A stretch of 64,000 nucleotides of DNA from an uncultured Gammaproteobacteria bacterium (GCA_937921935.1 CAKZWQ010000015.1:1-64000); one strand, 5' to 3'; positions 25,510 through 34,724 are shown, counted from the stretch's first letter. Numbers and translations are program-made. Notes: generated by a model from the sequence alone, not told the origin.

Positions 25510-27755
25510 GTCGATGGCCCCACGTCGAAGCGCAGAGTTCTGAAGCCGCGCCGTTCGATTGCAGCTTTCACCTCATCGGCGTTACCGTCGCAAAGAGCCA
25601 CCATCGCGCCCCCGCCACCACCACCCGTCAGTTTGGCGCCGGCAGCGCCGGCCCGCCGGGCGATACCGATCAGTTGCTCCAGTTCCGGTGTGGAGACCTG
25701 CAAAGCATTCAGCAGACCCTGGCAAACGTTCATCAGTTCGCCCAGGGCAGGGATATCCTGGTCGCGCAGCGCAGCCACGCCCTGCAGTACCAGTGAATCG
25801 ATATCGTCAAAGACTTTCTCGTACAGACGCGGGTTGCGATCCCGGGCTTCCCGGACGCGAGCGACTGTGCTGGCTGTGAGCCCCTCTTTATGGGTCATGC
25901 CAACTACCAGGCTAAGTGGCTCGGGCAAATGCAGAGTCTCGACCAGCGGCGGTGTCCCGGTCCGGAACAGCACGGGCTTGCCGTAGGTCGCGACCGTGTT
26001 GTCGATGCCGCTTGGTGCGCCATGGGCGATTTGTTCGGATACAAAGGCCAGTTCGTTGACTTCCTTGTCCGACAACCCCAGCCGGAAATGCAGATCAAGT
26101 GCACGAATAATGGCGACGGCCAGCGCCGCCGAGCCGCCCAGGCCCATGCTGCGGGGCACATCGGGAAAGACTTCAATTCGTATGGGCCGATCACCCAGGC
26201 CCAGCTGATCCATGATGGCGCCGGCGGCCCGCTCGAAAGAACGTCGCTGCTCAGGGGGCTTGGAGAGCTGATATTCAATACCCCAGCGGGGGATCAGCAA
26301 TTGCACACCTTTATCGCAGTCTTCCACAACCGCCCGCACCGCCAGGGATACGGGGCAGGCCAGGGCGTGTCGTCCATAGACCACGGCATGCTCCCCGAGC
26401 AGGATTACCTTGCCGTAACCCCTGCCGGTTTCCGCCTCTGTGCGTTGCTTGCGTGTCGCAGAACCGGATTTTTTTTCCAGGTTTTCCAGAATTTCACGCG
26501 CTTTCCATACCTTGATTTCACCGCCGCGCAGCAGTTCTTCCAGCACCCGGTCGAATAATTCGGGCGAGGCACCGGCCGCTTTCACAACGCTGCGCGCATG
26601 CAGGGTCATGTGCCCGCTCTGTATGCCTTCTGTCGCCAGTGCACGCAGGGCAGAGAAGTTTTGTGCCAGACCCACCGCCGCCATAACCTCGGCCAGTTCC
26701 GTGGCCGCACTGACGTTTAGCAGTCGCAGGTTCATGGCCACGCCGGGGTTGGATTCCAGCGGCCCGCCGACAATGCCCACTTTCAACGGCATCTCAAGTC
26801 GGCCACGCAGGTTACCGTCATCGTCCTTCCACCACTGGGACAGGGAGCCATAGCGTCCGTGCCGTGCCGCATAAGCATGGGCGCCGGCCTCGATGGCCCG
26901 CCAGTCGTTACCGGTAGCCAAAGCCACGGCATCGACCCCGTTCATGATGCCTTTGTTATGAGTTGCAGCCCGGTAGGGATCAGCGTGGGCAAAATCCGCC
27001 GCGATAATGACACCATCGCGAACCTGCTCACCGGCATAACCTCTGCCGCCCAGTTCTTCGATGGGCAGGGTTACCTCGGCGCAGGCCAGAGCCCGATCTG
27101 CCAGGTTAGAAAGGATCCGCAGGAATACTTTGCCCTCGGTCAGCGTTTCGATGAGGGTGGCAACACCTTCGCACATGCCGTTGACGAGGTTCGCACCCAT
27201 GGCGTCGCGAGTATCGACGAGCAGGTTGACCACCAGCATCTCGCCGTCGACTGAGGTCATGGGGAAACTGTTGACCTCCAGCCCCACAGCGCCGCCGCCC
27301 CGGGCGACCATGCGTGGGTGAAAGCTGTTCGCCAGGTCGATGACTTCCTGCTTGCGCGCCAGAATAGTGGCTTGTGCCTGCTGCATATCCGGCACGTCCA
27401 GGACCTGGATTTGCCCGATCAGGACAGGGGCCGTGGAGGTGGTGGTGAAGCCGCCGCTGGGCCTTGCCTGTTTGGCAGCTGCGCTCAGGGCTGCGACGAT
27501 GGAGGGTTCCTCCACCGCCAGCGGGACAATATATTCCTTGCTGTTCACCAGAAAGTTCAGGGCCAGCCCGATCGGCATGCCGAGAACGCCGATCACGTTC
27601 TCGATCATCTTGTCGGCGGCACTGAGATCCAGCGTGGCCTCGCCGGAAATGAGACTGTCCACGTCGGCGTCTGTCAGCAGGCCACGGTCATGCACGGCCT
27701 GGACTCGCTCACTCACGCTCATCCGGTAAAAATTTGGGATTCTGGAACCCGCCAC
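25506..27755 (-). CDS. Fused HMG-CoA reductase (class II) - mevalonate kinase
   Basis: Residues 1 to about 425 align with class II HMG-CoA reductases (SRIPNFYR start, MIENVIGVLGMPIGLALNF, VEEPSIVAALS, RDAMGANLVN, DPYRAATHNKGIMNG, GLAQNFSALRALATEGIQ). They make mevalonate from HMG-CoA, or the reverse in degradative forms. After a charged linker (about 426-444), residues 445-749 are a mevalonate kinase of the GHMP fold: GKVILLGEHAVVYG, PRSMGLGGSAALAVA (ATP loop), GAPSGIDNTVATYG and AKLTGGGGGGA. The two activities are consecutive steps, so channelling is plausible. I start at GTG 27755, six bases after GGAG and exactly at the family N-terminus; the longer frame would add 64 residues with no homology. 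It overlaps idi by four bases. Confidence 0.93.
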   Translation of the reverse strand: MAGSRIPNFYRMSVSERVQAVHDRGLLTDADVDSLISGEATLDLSAADKMIENVIGVLGMPIGLALNFLVNSKEYIVPLAVEEPSIVAALSAAAKQARPSGGFTTTSTAPVLIGQIQVLDVPDMQQAQATILARKQEVIDLANSFHPRMVARGGGAVGLEVNSFPMTSVDGEMLVVNLLVDTRDAMGANLVNGMCEGVATLIETLTEGKVFLRILSNLADRALACAEVTLPIEELGGRGYAGEQVRDGVIIAADFAHADPYRAATHNKGIMNGVDAVALATGNDWRAIEAGAHAYAARHGRYGSLSQWWKDDDGNLRGRLEMPLKVGIVGGPLESNPGVAMNLRLLNVSAATELAEVMAAVGLAQNFSALRALATEGIQSGHMTLHARSVVKAAGASPELFDRVLEELLRGGEIKVWKAREILENLEKKSGSATRKQRTEAETGRGYGKVILLGEHAVVYGRHALACPVSLAVRAVVEDCDKGVQLLIPRWGIEYQLSKPPEQRRSFERAAGAIMDQLGLGDRPIRIEVFPDVPRSMGLGGSAALAVAIIRALDLHFRLGLSDKEVNELAFVSEQIAHGAPSGIDNTVATYGKPVLFRTGTPPLVETLHLPEPLSLVVGMTHKEGLTASTVARVREARDRNPRLYEKVFDDIDSLVLQGVAALRDQDIPALGELMNVCQGLLNALQVSTPELEQLIGIARRAGAAGAKLTGGGGGGAMVALCDGNADEVKAAIERRGFRTLRFDVGPST

Positions 27756-27939
27756 GGCTGACTCCAAGTGGGTTTGGTCAAATGGCTCCGGCGATGAAGC
27801 GCCGGACTTCGCGGCGAAACGTAGCAGGAATGCTGGCAGACCGCCATGCTTGCCAGAGCCTTCGCCGCGCCTTGGTCTGCGGATGCAATGCCCGCAGGTG
27901 GATGCCACAATGCCCCCAACGGGTTTTCTGGGGGCGCGA

Positions 27940-29622
27940 ATGGACAAACTGTGGCTAAAAAGCTACCCGGAGGGTGTGTCTCCGGAGATTCAGCTGGACC
28001 CTGATCACTCCCTCGTCCATATGCTCGAGGCGGCTTGTAAGCAGTACGCGCAGCGCCCGGCCTTCACTAATTTTGGCCATACGCTTACCTATGCGGATCT
28101 CGATGCAATGACCGCGAGCTTTGCGAGCGCCCTGCAAAATCATCTCGGCCTGGTCCCGGGCGACCGGTTGGCACTGATGATGCCCAACCTGCTGCAGTAT
28201 CCCGTCGCGCTATTCGGGGCCCTCCGGGCAGGGTTGGTCGTGGTGAACATCAATCCGCTCTACACGCCCCGCGAGCTGCATCATCAGCTGGTAGATTCTG
28301 GCGCCAAGGCAATTGTGGTGGTCAAGAACAGCGCGGCCACTCTGGCGCAGGTTGTTAAAGGGTCTCCAGTCGAACATGTAATTGTGACGGGAATCGGCGA
28401 TCTGCTGGGGTTCCCAAAGAGCCAGATCGTAAATTTCGTAGTCCGACATCTAAAACGAATGGTGCCGGACTATGAGTTGGACGGAGCCATAGAGTTTCGG
28501 GATCTGTTAAAAGCTGGCCCTGCCGAATTTAACCCGCCGTCGCTGGCCGCCGCCGACCTTGCTTGCCTCCAGTACACCGGTGGGACAACCGGAAGGGCAA
28601 AGGGGGCAATGCTGACACACGGCAACCTGGTGGCGAATGTTCGGCAGATCAACACGTGGTTCTCCGGGACGTGGAATCTAGGCCATGAAATCGTCGTTAC
28701 ACCATTGCCCCTTTATCATGTCTATGCGCTGACTTGTAATTGCCTGGCCTATTTAGAGGTGGGTGCCCAGAATATTCTGATTACCGATCCACGCGATACG
28801 CAGGCTTTCGTGGCTGAGTTGCGGAAGTGGCCATTCACAGCGATTACCGGGGTCAATACGCTGTATCAAAGCTTGATCGACTATGCAGATTTTCGCGAGG
28901 TTGATTTCTCGGCGCTGAAAGTTGCATCGGCCGGTGGCATGGCCGTCATGGACTATACGGCGCGCGCCTGGTTCGAGATCACCGGTACCTCGATTCTGGA
29001 AGGTTATGGGCTTTCCGAGACTTCCCCCGTGGTAACGACTAATCGGCCGGACCTGGAGGCCTTTAGTGGTGGCATTGGTCTGCCGCTGCCAGGCACTGAG
29101 ATCAGTTTGCGCGACGATTCAGGTCGTGAGGTGCCCCAGGGTGAGCCTGGGGAAGTCTGCGTTCGGGGTCCCCAGGTTATGCGGGGCTACTGGAAAAACG
29201 AGACCGCTACCCAGGAGTCGATGACCGAAGACGGTTTCTTGATGACCGGCGATATCGCAGTGATGGATGAAGCAGGCTATTTTCGTATCGTTGACCGGAA
29301 GAAGGACATGATTCTTGTGTCTGCTTTCAATGTTTATCCCAATGAGGTCGAGAATGTTATTACGCTGCATGACGATGTCGTAGAGGCTGCGGTAATCGGT
29401 ATTCCCGACGAGCAGACGGTGGAAGCTGTGAAGGCTTTCGTCGTGCTGCGACCGGGTGCGCAGATGAAGGCTGATGCTGTGCGCGAGTACTGCCGCTTGA
29501 ACCTCGCTGCTTACAAGGTGCCGCGTTTCGTGGAATTTCGTGATGAATTGCCCAAGTCAAATGTGGGCAAAATTCTGCGTCGGGCTTTAAGGGAAGAGTC
29601 CGAAAATCAGGAGGCCGGGTAG
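27940..29622 (+). CDS. fadD: Long-chain fatty-acid-CoA ligase
   Basis: This 560-residue acyl-adenylate-forming enzyme starts as FadD does (MDKLWLKSYPEGVSPEI). The ATP motif is YTGGTTGRAKGAMLTHGN, with YGLSETSP, GDIAVMDEAGYFRIVDR and the catalytic lysine in LPKSNVGKILRR. It activates fatty acids with ATP and CoA for beta-oxidation at the inner membrane. ATG 27940 is chosen by family alignment although the frame opens 30 codons earlier. It is divergent from the mevalonate fusion gene and ends two bases before the crotonase gene, convergently. Confidence 0.93.
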   Translation: MDKLWLKSYPEGVSPEIQLDPDHSLVHMLEAACKQYAQRPAFTNFGHTLTYADLDAMTASFASALQNHLGLVPGDRLALMMPNLLQYPVALFGALRAGLVVVNINPLYTPRELHHQLVDSGAKAIVVVKNSAATLAQVVKGSPVEHVIVTGIGDLLGFPKSQIVNFVVRHLKRMVPDYELDGAIEFRDLLKAGPAEFNPPSLAAADLACLQYTGGTTGRAKGAMLTHGNLVANVRQINTWFSGTWNLGHEIVVTPLPLYHVYALTCNCLAYLEVGAQNILITDPRDTQAFVAELRKWPFTAITGVNTLYQSLIDYADFREVDFSALKVASAGGMAVMDYTARAWFEITGTSILEGYGLSETSPVVTTNRPDLEAFSGGIGLPLPGTEISLRDDSGREVPQGEPGEVCVRGPQVMRGYWKNETATQESMTEDGFLMTGDIAVMDEAGYFRIVDRKKDMILVSAFNVYPNEVENVITLHDDVVEAAVIGIPDEQTVEAVKAFVVLRPGAQMKADAVREYCRLNLAAYKVPRFVEFRDELPKSNVGKILRRALREESENQEAG

Positions 29623-29623
29623 A

Positions 29624-30418
29624 TCAGGGCTTGGAACGGTTCTGCTCGCGTTTTCGCGCTGCGGCTTCGACAGCATCCCAATGGTCCTGGTGAGCCCAGG
29701 TTTTGGCCAGATTCGTTTCCTCTGCCTTAGCCAGTTCCCGATGCAGGCTCATGCGACTTTGTATCGCCATGGCCTTGAAGCCACGCAGGACACTTGGGCT
29801 TCTTTGCCGCCATGGCTGCAAATAGGTTTCCAGCCCGGCGTGGATAGTTTCTTCCGGGCCGCAAAGATAATTGATGAGCCCCAGGGCCTGCGCCTCGACG
29901 GCTGATACGCGGCGGGCCGTGGCCAATAGTTCCAGGGCACGGTGATTCCCTAAGGCGATCATCAGGTCGATCCCGCCACCCCAGGCCGTCGTCACATTAA
30001 GCTGTGCCTGGAGAAAGCCAATTTCTGTATTGGCGCTCGCAACCCGCAGGTCGCAGGCCATGGCCAGTTCGGCGCCACCGCCCAGTGCGAGGCCGTTCAG
30101 ACCGCCAATCACGGGCAATGGAAACTCACGGATAGTGTCCAGGGCGTGGCGCCCCCGGCGGGACATGGCTGCTGCGTCGGCTTCGGTGCGCACGGCATCC
30201 AGTTCTTTCAGGTCACCACCCGCAGCAAAACATCGATCTCCGGCCGCTGTGACAATGACGCAGCGAAGATCAGGATCTTCCTGGTGCGTGCCCAGGGTGG
30301 CTGCCAGTTCATCAAGGAGCACAAGGCTAAGTGCATTGCGCTTTTCAGGGCGGTTTATGGTCAGGGTCAGGATACCGTCTTGCCGGTCGACCAGAAGCAT
30401 CTTGTCACTCACGCCCAT
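29624..30418 (-). CDS. Enoyl-CoA hydratase/isomerase (crotonase) family
   Basis: This 264-residue crotonase-fold protein has the oxyanion-hole segments CFAAGGDLKEL and GLALGGGAELAMACD. The second includes a Gly-rich turn and a position where hydratases often carry Glu (GGGAEL). It hydrates or otherwise reacts 2-enoyl-CoA thioesters. The start ATG 30418 is preferred; GTG 30424 or GTG 30412 are alternatives. It lies seven bases after the MaoC gene, in the same transcript as MaoC and the MFS transporter. It cannot be assigned to one reaction. Confidence 0.88.
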   Translation of the reverse strand: MGVSDKMLLVDRQDGILTLTINRPEKRNALSLVLLDELAATLGTHQEDPDLRCVIVTAAGDRCFAAGGDLKELDAVRTEADAAAMSRRGRHALDTIREFPLPVIGGLNGLALGGGAELAMACDLRVASANTEIGFLQAQLNVTTAWGGGIDLMIALGNHRALELLATARRVSAVEAQALGLINYLCGPEETIHAGLETYLQPWRQRSPSVLRGFKAMAIQSRMSLHRELAKAEETNLAKTWAHQDHWDAVEAAARKREQNRSKP

Positions 30419-30425
30419 TGCCACT

Positions 30426-30899
30426 CTAGAAGTATAGTCGCATCACGCACTCGGCGACGCAGGCGGGCCGTTCCTCGCCTTCAATCTCCACGGCGTATTG
30501 TTCGGTGATTTGCAGGCTGCCCTTGATTTCTTCCACGCTAACCAGGGTGCAGCGACCGCGAATCCGACTGCCAACGCGCACCGCGTTCGGGAAACGAAGT
30601 TTGTTCAGGCCATAGTTAATGACATTCCGGACGCCGGGCACGATGGGTTTGTCTGCTTCCACCAGGCCGCGCAGCATCGGGTACAGGGACAGTGTCAGAT
30701 AACCATGGGCGATGGTGCCGCCGTAAGGGGATTCAGATTCGGCCCGGGCCGGGTCCACATGAATCCATTGATAGTCACCTGTCGCATCAGCAAAGCGGTT
30801 GACCAGATCCTGGCTGACTTCAAGCCAGTCGCTGCAATGAATCTCCTGACCTGTCTTCGACTGCAGCTCCTGCAGTGCCTGCTGGGTGGTATCACTCAT
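30426..30899 (-). CDS. MaoC-like (R)-specific enoyl-CoA hydratase
   Basis: This 157-residue single hot-dog-fold protein carries the hydratase-2 motif with its Asp/His pair (FADATGDYQWIHVDP), an SPYGGTIAHGYLTLSL segment and a C-terminal acyl-binding sheet. It hydrates trans-2-enoyl-CoA to the (R)-3-hydroxy form. It ends two bases or so from the MFS gene's stop-start junction and precedes the crotonase gene, so the three genes at 29624-32254 form one operon. The presence of two hydratase types suggests a modified fatty-acyl or branched substrate. Confidence 0.88.
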   Translation of the reverse strand: MSDTTQQALQELQSKTGQEIHCSDWLEVSQDLVNRFADATGDYQWIHVDPARAESESPYGGTIAHGYLTLSLYPMLRGLVEADKPIVPGVRNVINYGLNKLRFPNAVRVGSRIRGRCTLVSVEEIKGSLQITEQYAVEIEGEERPACVAECVMRLYF

Positions 30900-30901
30900 G
30901 C

Positions 30902-32254
30902 CTATGCTTCCTCTTTGGCAACCGCCCGGGATGCTAGCAGATCTGCCTCAGTGGTGGCCGCTGTGCGCCTTTCTCCCAACCAGACCACCAGTGCACCGAG
31001 GCAGATCAGAAAGTTAAAGACGCCCATCAGCAGAAATGGTGCACCCGGCCGCCACAGGCCAAAGAGCTGCCCGCCGACCCAGCCGCCGACCAGGGTGCCA
31101 ATAGCGCCGAAGAAACTGAATACGCCGATAACGGAGCCGGCGATTTCCGGCTTCGCTTCCTGGGAGATCAGCGTTTGGCCCGCCAGAATCGAGCTCATTT
31201 GACCAACACCCAGAAGCAGGGCCGCGATGTAGGCAAACTCCGCCAGCGGATCAGATTGCAGGCCGAAGACGAAGTAGCCGATGCCTGCCAGCAACATACC
31301 GATTGTCAGGGCCGCAACCCTGTTAATGCGGTCATTCAGCACCCCCAGCAGGGGCGCGGCAAGCAGCGCCGCTGTAGAAACGATCGCGAATTCGATCCCG
31401 GCGCGACCCTGCGCCTCACTCGCTGTGAGCCCTTGTTCAATACCAGCCTGGGTGATCCAGAGAGACAGATAGGTGCCTATCACCACCACATCGCCCCGCG
31501 CAGCGAAGGCAGAGGCATAGGCGATGGCAATGCGCGGGTTGCGCGCTTCACCGAGGCCAGTTCGCAATAATTTGGCCAGTGGCTCGCGTTGCTGCCCTGT
31601 GCCGGGTCGTCCGCCTCGGAATCCCAGGTAAAGAACCAGCGCGCTGACAAGGCACAGGATGCACACGCCAGCCATAGCCATGCGGCTGGCGCTGATCGGG
31701 GCAAAACCTGCCGCCTCCAGCCATCGCGGCACGTTACCACCCACAAAACCCAGGAACACGATACCTAGTCCGTTCAGAACCCCCAGCAGCGCAACCAGTT
31801 TGCCGCGCGATTTTTCCTCGGGATAGTCGGCCAGCAGTGCGGAATAAGAAGCCACGATCGCGGCTGCGCCCACTGCGTAGAAAGATCTGACCAGGGTTAA
31901 CTGAATGGCCGACTCGACCCACGGATAGGCGAAGAAACCAATGCCGACGATGATGTAGCCCAGGGCGACAATTCGCCTGCGGCCGATTCGGTCCGATAAG
32001 GCTCCGAAGGGGCCAACGAGCAAAAGCAGGATGATTTCCTGTGCTACAGCGAGGTTGGCAGTCAGCGCACCCTGGTCACCGCGTGGGATATTGAGGATTA
32101 CCTCAAGAATGAGCGGCTGGATGAAGTTAATGAATGCGAGAACCGGGATACCGGTCAGGCCGCAGTAGAGCAGTGATAGTCCGTTTGATCGGGTCACCCC
32201 GGGTTGCAAACGAACGTAACCGAGCTTTTGCCCGGTTTCTGCGGCGCTTTGCAT
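30902..32254 (-). CDS. MFS transporter
   Basis: This 450-residue protein has about 12 membrane helices and the MFS loop motif GALSDRIGRRRIVALG. A large central cytoplasmic loop lies around residue 215 (GGRPGTGQQREPLAKLL), and the second half repeats the fold. It is the first gene of a three-gene operon with MaoC and crotonase genes (two-base gap to MaoC), so its substrate is probably an acid or ester broken down by them. Direction of transport is not evident. Confidence 0.9.
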   Translation of the reverse strand: MQSAAETGQKLGYVRLQPGVTRSNGLSLLYCGLTGIPVLAFINFIQPLILEVILNIPRGDQGALTANLAVAQEIILLLLVGPFGALSDRIGRRRIVALGYIIVGIGFFAYPWVESAIQLTLVRSFYAVGAAAIVASYSALLADYPEEKSRGKLVALLGVLNGLGIVFLGFVGGNVPRWLEAAGFAPISASRMAMAGVCILCLVSALVLYLGFRGGRPGTGQQREPLAKLLRTGLGEARNPRIAIAYASAFAARGDVVVIGTYLSLWITQAGIEQGLTASEAQGRAGIEFAIVSTAALLAAPLLGVLNDRINRVAALTIGMLLAGIGYFVFGLQSDPLAEFAYIAALLLGVGQMSSILAGQTLISQEAKPEIAGSVIGVFSFFGAIGTLVGGWVGGQLFGLWRPGAPFLLMGVFNFLICLGALVVWLGERRTAATTEADLLASRAVAKEEA

Positions 32255-32594
32255 ATTCTGACTCCGTGTTAATAGCCGCGATCGGCAACCAGGAGCAATT
32301 CGCTGTTGGCTGTGGCACGGATGAGGCGGCGAGCCGCGGCAAGGGGCGAGTCTAGCCTAAGGGCCGGGGCAGCCTGATGTTTCGGGGATCGGTCAACCCG
32401 CAGCCCGTTATTACGTTAATGAAACAGGGCGCCTGTGCCCGAGGCTCTAAAAGGGCGCTGGGCCAGCCAGAAGACTGGAAAGCTGCCCCTATGCGGACGA
32501 AACTGGGTGAACTCGGAGCCTTTGCCGGACTCCAAGTGATAGCGGGGCGGGACCCCTTTATAATGACTATATCGACTTGGAGAATCCCCCTGCT
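32255..32594. promoter_or_regulatory. Divergent interval with the promoter of the envelope operon
   Basis: This 340-base region separates the MFS operon (minus) from the lipoprotein operon (plus). It contains no believable gene. A perfect TATAAT lies at 32559-32564, about 31 bases before the TTG start, without a good -35 (GTGATA at the 17-base position). The lack of a -35 suggests an activator-dependent promoter. Confidence 0.5.
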
Positions 32595-33431
32595 TTGACT
32601 AAAACAATCCCATTAACGGTAATATTCCTGTGCCTCGCCATGGCCGGGTGCAGCTCATCTTCCCTTGAGTCACCGGGCGGCGAAGAAAGCTCCAGCAGTA
32701 GCTCTGGATCAAGCAGCGGATCAAGTAGCGGATCAGCCGGCGGATCAGCCGGCGGATCGGCAGGCGGATCGGCAGGTGGCTCGGCAGGCGGCTCGGCCGG
32801 TGGCTCGGCAGGCGGATCGGCCGGTGGCTCGGCAGGCGGATCAGGGACCGGGATGGGTGCTGGCGGCGCTATGGAAGCTGGCGGATCAGATCCGGGCGCG
32901 GTGTTCGACAAGTCCCTGGGGGACTTCGACAAACAAATGCAGGGTGAACGCGAACGTATGGCCTCTTCGGGCCAGGGTTCGGGTGGTTCAGCAGCCGGAC
33001 GCGAATCGGCTGATGCATCGCAGGTGGGCAATGCTGCTGGCGGCGGCACCTCGGGTACCGGCGGCATGGGTGGTTTTGGTGACGTGGGCGGCGGCATGAA
33101 TGGTCAGGGCGGTCAGGGTGGCCAAGGCGGCGCCGGTGGCAATGCCAGTACCGGCGACGCCAGTCAGAATGATGCGGCCAAGGGCGATTCAGGTGGCGGC
33201 GGCGACGGCCAGGATGCCGTGAAGGGGGAATACGAAGGCGGCGACTTTGAAGACTCTGAACGTGACGGCGGCCGGGTGGCCGACATCCCGGAAGACATCC
33301 CCGCCGATGGTACGGGCGATGATCAGGTAGCCGAACAGATTCGCGAGGCGGCGATGGCCGAAACAGATCCCGTTATTCGGGACGCTCTCTGGGAAGAGTA
33401 CCGACGTCATACAGGAATCAAAAAGAACTAA
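32595..33431 (+). CDS. Gly/Ser/Ala-repeat lipoprotein, first gene of the envelope operon
   Basis: This is 278 residues with a lipoprotein signal (MTKTIPLTVIFLCLAMAGC, lipobox AMAGC, lipid at C19). A long low-complexity part follows: Ser-rich residues 23-45, then nine GSAG units (residues 46-81), then Gly-rich stretches (GGQGGQGGQGGAGGN). A charged C-terminal part (about 225-278) is acidic then helical (DPVIRDALWEEYRRHTG). The start is TTG 32595, with GGAG about 12 bases upstream and a perfect -10 box at 32559. The repeat region could span the periplasm or the peptidoglycan as a flexible tether, with the C-terminal helix as the contact. I recognise no family. It lies seven bases before the next lipoprotein gene. 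Confidence 0.8.
   Translation: MTKTIPLTVIFLCLAMAGCSSSSLESPGGEESSSSSSGSSSGSSSGSAGGSAGGSAGGSAGGSAGGSAGGSAGGSAGGSAGGSGTGMGAGGAMEAGGSDPGAVFDKSLGDFDKQMQGERERMASSGQGSGGSAAGRESADASQVGNAAGGGTSGTGGMGGFGDVGGGMNGQGGQGGQGGAGGNASTGDASQNDAAKGDSGGGGDGQDAVKGEYEGGDFEDSERDGGRVADIPEDIPADGTGDDQVAEQIREAAMAETDPVIRDALWEEYRRHTGIKKN
32730..32837 (+). repeat. Nine 12-bp units encoding GSAG
   Basis: Units follow the pattern GG(A/C)TC(A/G)GC(C/A)GG(C/T); they differ only at synonymous or near-synonymous sites. The number of units is likely to vary between strains by slipped-strand events. Confidence 0.9.
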
Positions 33432-33437
33432 ACCAAC

Positions 33438-34682
33438 ATGCGTTTGATAACTAACACAGGTCCCCGGCTTATCGTGCTTCCGCGTCTGCTCGTTTCTCTA
33501 CTGTTACTTGCCGTGCTTGGCGGCTGCGCCGCTTCACGAACCGTGCAGTATGACAACGTCGAAATCGCACGAGCAGAGACTGAAGTCCCCATCGAGCAGA
33601 TGCTGGATGTTGGGGTTCTGTTATTCGACCCGGGTGTTGCTGAAGATCAGGAAGAGCCTGACGGTTTCACTTTTCCCGAAGTGCGCCGGGCCGAAGCTCG
33701 TTATATGCCCTACCACTTGAAGTCGACCCTGGAGGATAGCGGATACTGGGGTTCCGTCTGGGTGTTGCCCCAGCGTACTGATGCGGTGGACTTGCTGGTC
33801 TGGGCCCGCATCGATGAGTCCAATGGCTTGGAAGCTGAACTCAGGGTGGGCGCCTGGGACGCTACCGGCCGCGAATGGCTCAACAAAGCCTACACGGTCG
33901 AAGTGCCCCAAAAAGCCTATTCGAACTACCGTGATAAGACGCAGGATCCCTACCAGTCTCTCTACAACGACATCGCCAACGATCTTTTGCAGATTCGTCA
34001 GGGCATGTCGGACAAGGAACTTGTGCGCATTAGACAGGTCGCCGAGTTGCGATTCGCAGCTGATCTTGTGCCCGCGGCATTTGAGGATCATCTGACGGAG
34101 AGTAAGGGCCGTTACGAGGTTCGTCGTTTGCCCGCTGATGACGACCCCATGATGGCGCGCATGCGGTCCGTCAGGGAGCGCGAGTACACCTTGGTCGATA
34201 CGATGAACGAGTACTACGCGGGCCTGTACTACGAGTTGTCCAAGCCCTATGAGGATTGGCGGCGCATGTCCCGCGAGGAAACGATTAACTATAAAGAGCT
34301 CAAGCGCTCGGCCCGGATGCGGCAGCTGCTGGGTCTTGCTGCGATTCTCGGTGCGGTGGCCTATGAAGGCGGCGGCGGTGGCAACAGCGCTATCACCAAT
34401 ACGGCGATCCTGGGTGGCATGAAAGTTTTCGAGAGCGGTTTGAATCAGTCGGCGGAAGCCAATGTCTATCGGGATTCCTTGAAGGAGCTGGGGCAATCTT
34501 TCGATGCAGAGGCGGAACCTTTGTTGATCGAGATCGAAGGGCAGACTCGTCGGCTGACGGGTACCGCTGAGGAGCGCTACCGAGAGTGGCGCCGCATTCT
34601 GCGGGAAATCTATTCCGAGGAAACGGGCCTGGCTTCGCTAAATGATGCCGCCGGAGCTGCCGATACTGCGTCTGCTAACTGA
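33438..34682 (+). CDS. Lipoprotein of unknown function in the envelope operon
   Basis: This is a 414-residue lipoprotein: signal and lipobox at residues 12-30 (LLVSLLLLAVLGGC). There follows a mixed alpha/beta region (about 40-170) with repeated acidic and aromatic residues, a long helical section (190-290), a short Gly-rich hydrophobic segment (LLGLAAILGAVAYEGGGGGN, about 296-315) and a helical C-terminus. I do not recognise a family. The hydrophobic Gly-rich segment may insert in a membrane. It lies between the repeat lipoprotein and the kinase gene (42-base gap), so both lipoproteins are likely outer-membrane or periplasmic parts of the same machine. Confidence 0.82.
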   Translation: MRLITNTGPRLIVLPRLLVSLLLLAVLGGCAASRTVQYDNVEIARAETEVPIEQMLDVGVLLFDPGVAEDQEEPDGFTFPEVRRAEARYMPYHLKSTLEDSGYWGSVWVLPQRTDAVDLLVWARIDESNGLEAELRVGAWDATGREWLNKAYTVEVPQKAYSNYRDKTQDPYQSLYNDIANDLLQIRQGMSDKELVRIRQVAELRFAADLVPAAFEDHLTESKGRYEVRRLPADDDPMMARMRSVREREYTLVDTMNEYYAGLYYELSKPYEDWRRMSREETINYKELKRSARMRQLLGLAAILGAVAYEGGGGGNSAITNTAILGGMKVFESGLNQSAEANVYRDSLKELGQSFDAEAEPLLIEIEGQTRRLTGTAEERYREWRRILREIYSEETGLASLNDAAGAADTASAN

Positions 34683-34724
34683 CGACGCGGCATTGCTGTT
34701 ACCTCCGCCTTGCCGGGCTAACTC

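Noticed and set aside
27756-27947. A 64-residue N-terminal extension of the HMG-CoA reductase fusion
   Set aside because: The extension (Arg/Gly-rich, no homology) overlaps the divergent fadD start; GTG 27755 has a GGAG six bases upstream and matches the family N-terminus.
32700-32850. Regular 12-bp repeats that might suggest a CRISPR-like or VNTR element
   Set aside because: They are contiguous, without spacers, and encode GSAG in the lipoprotein frame, so this is a coding repeat.
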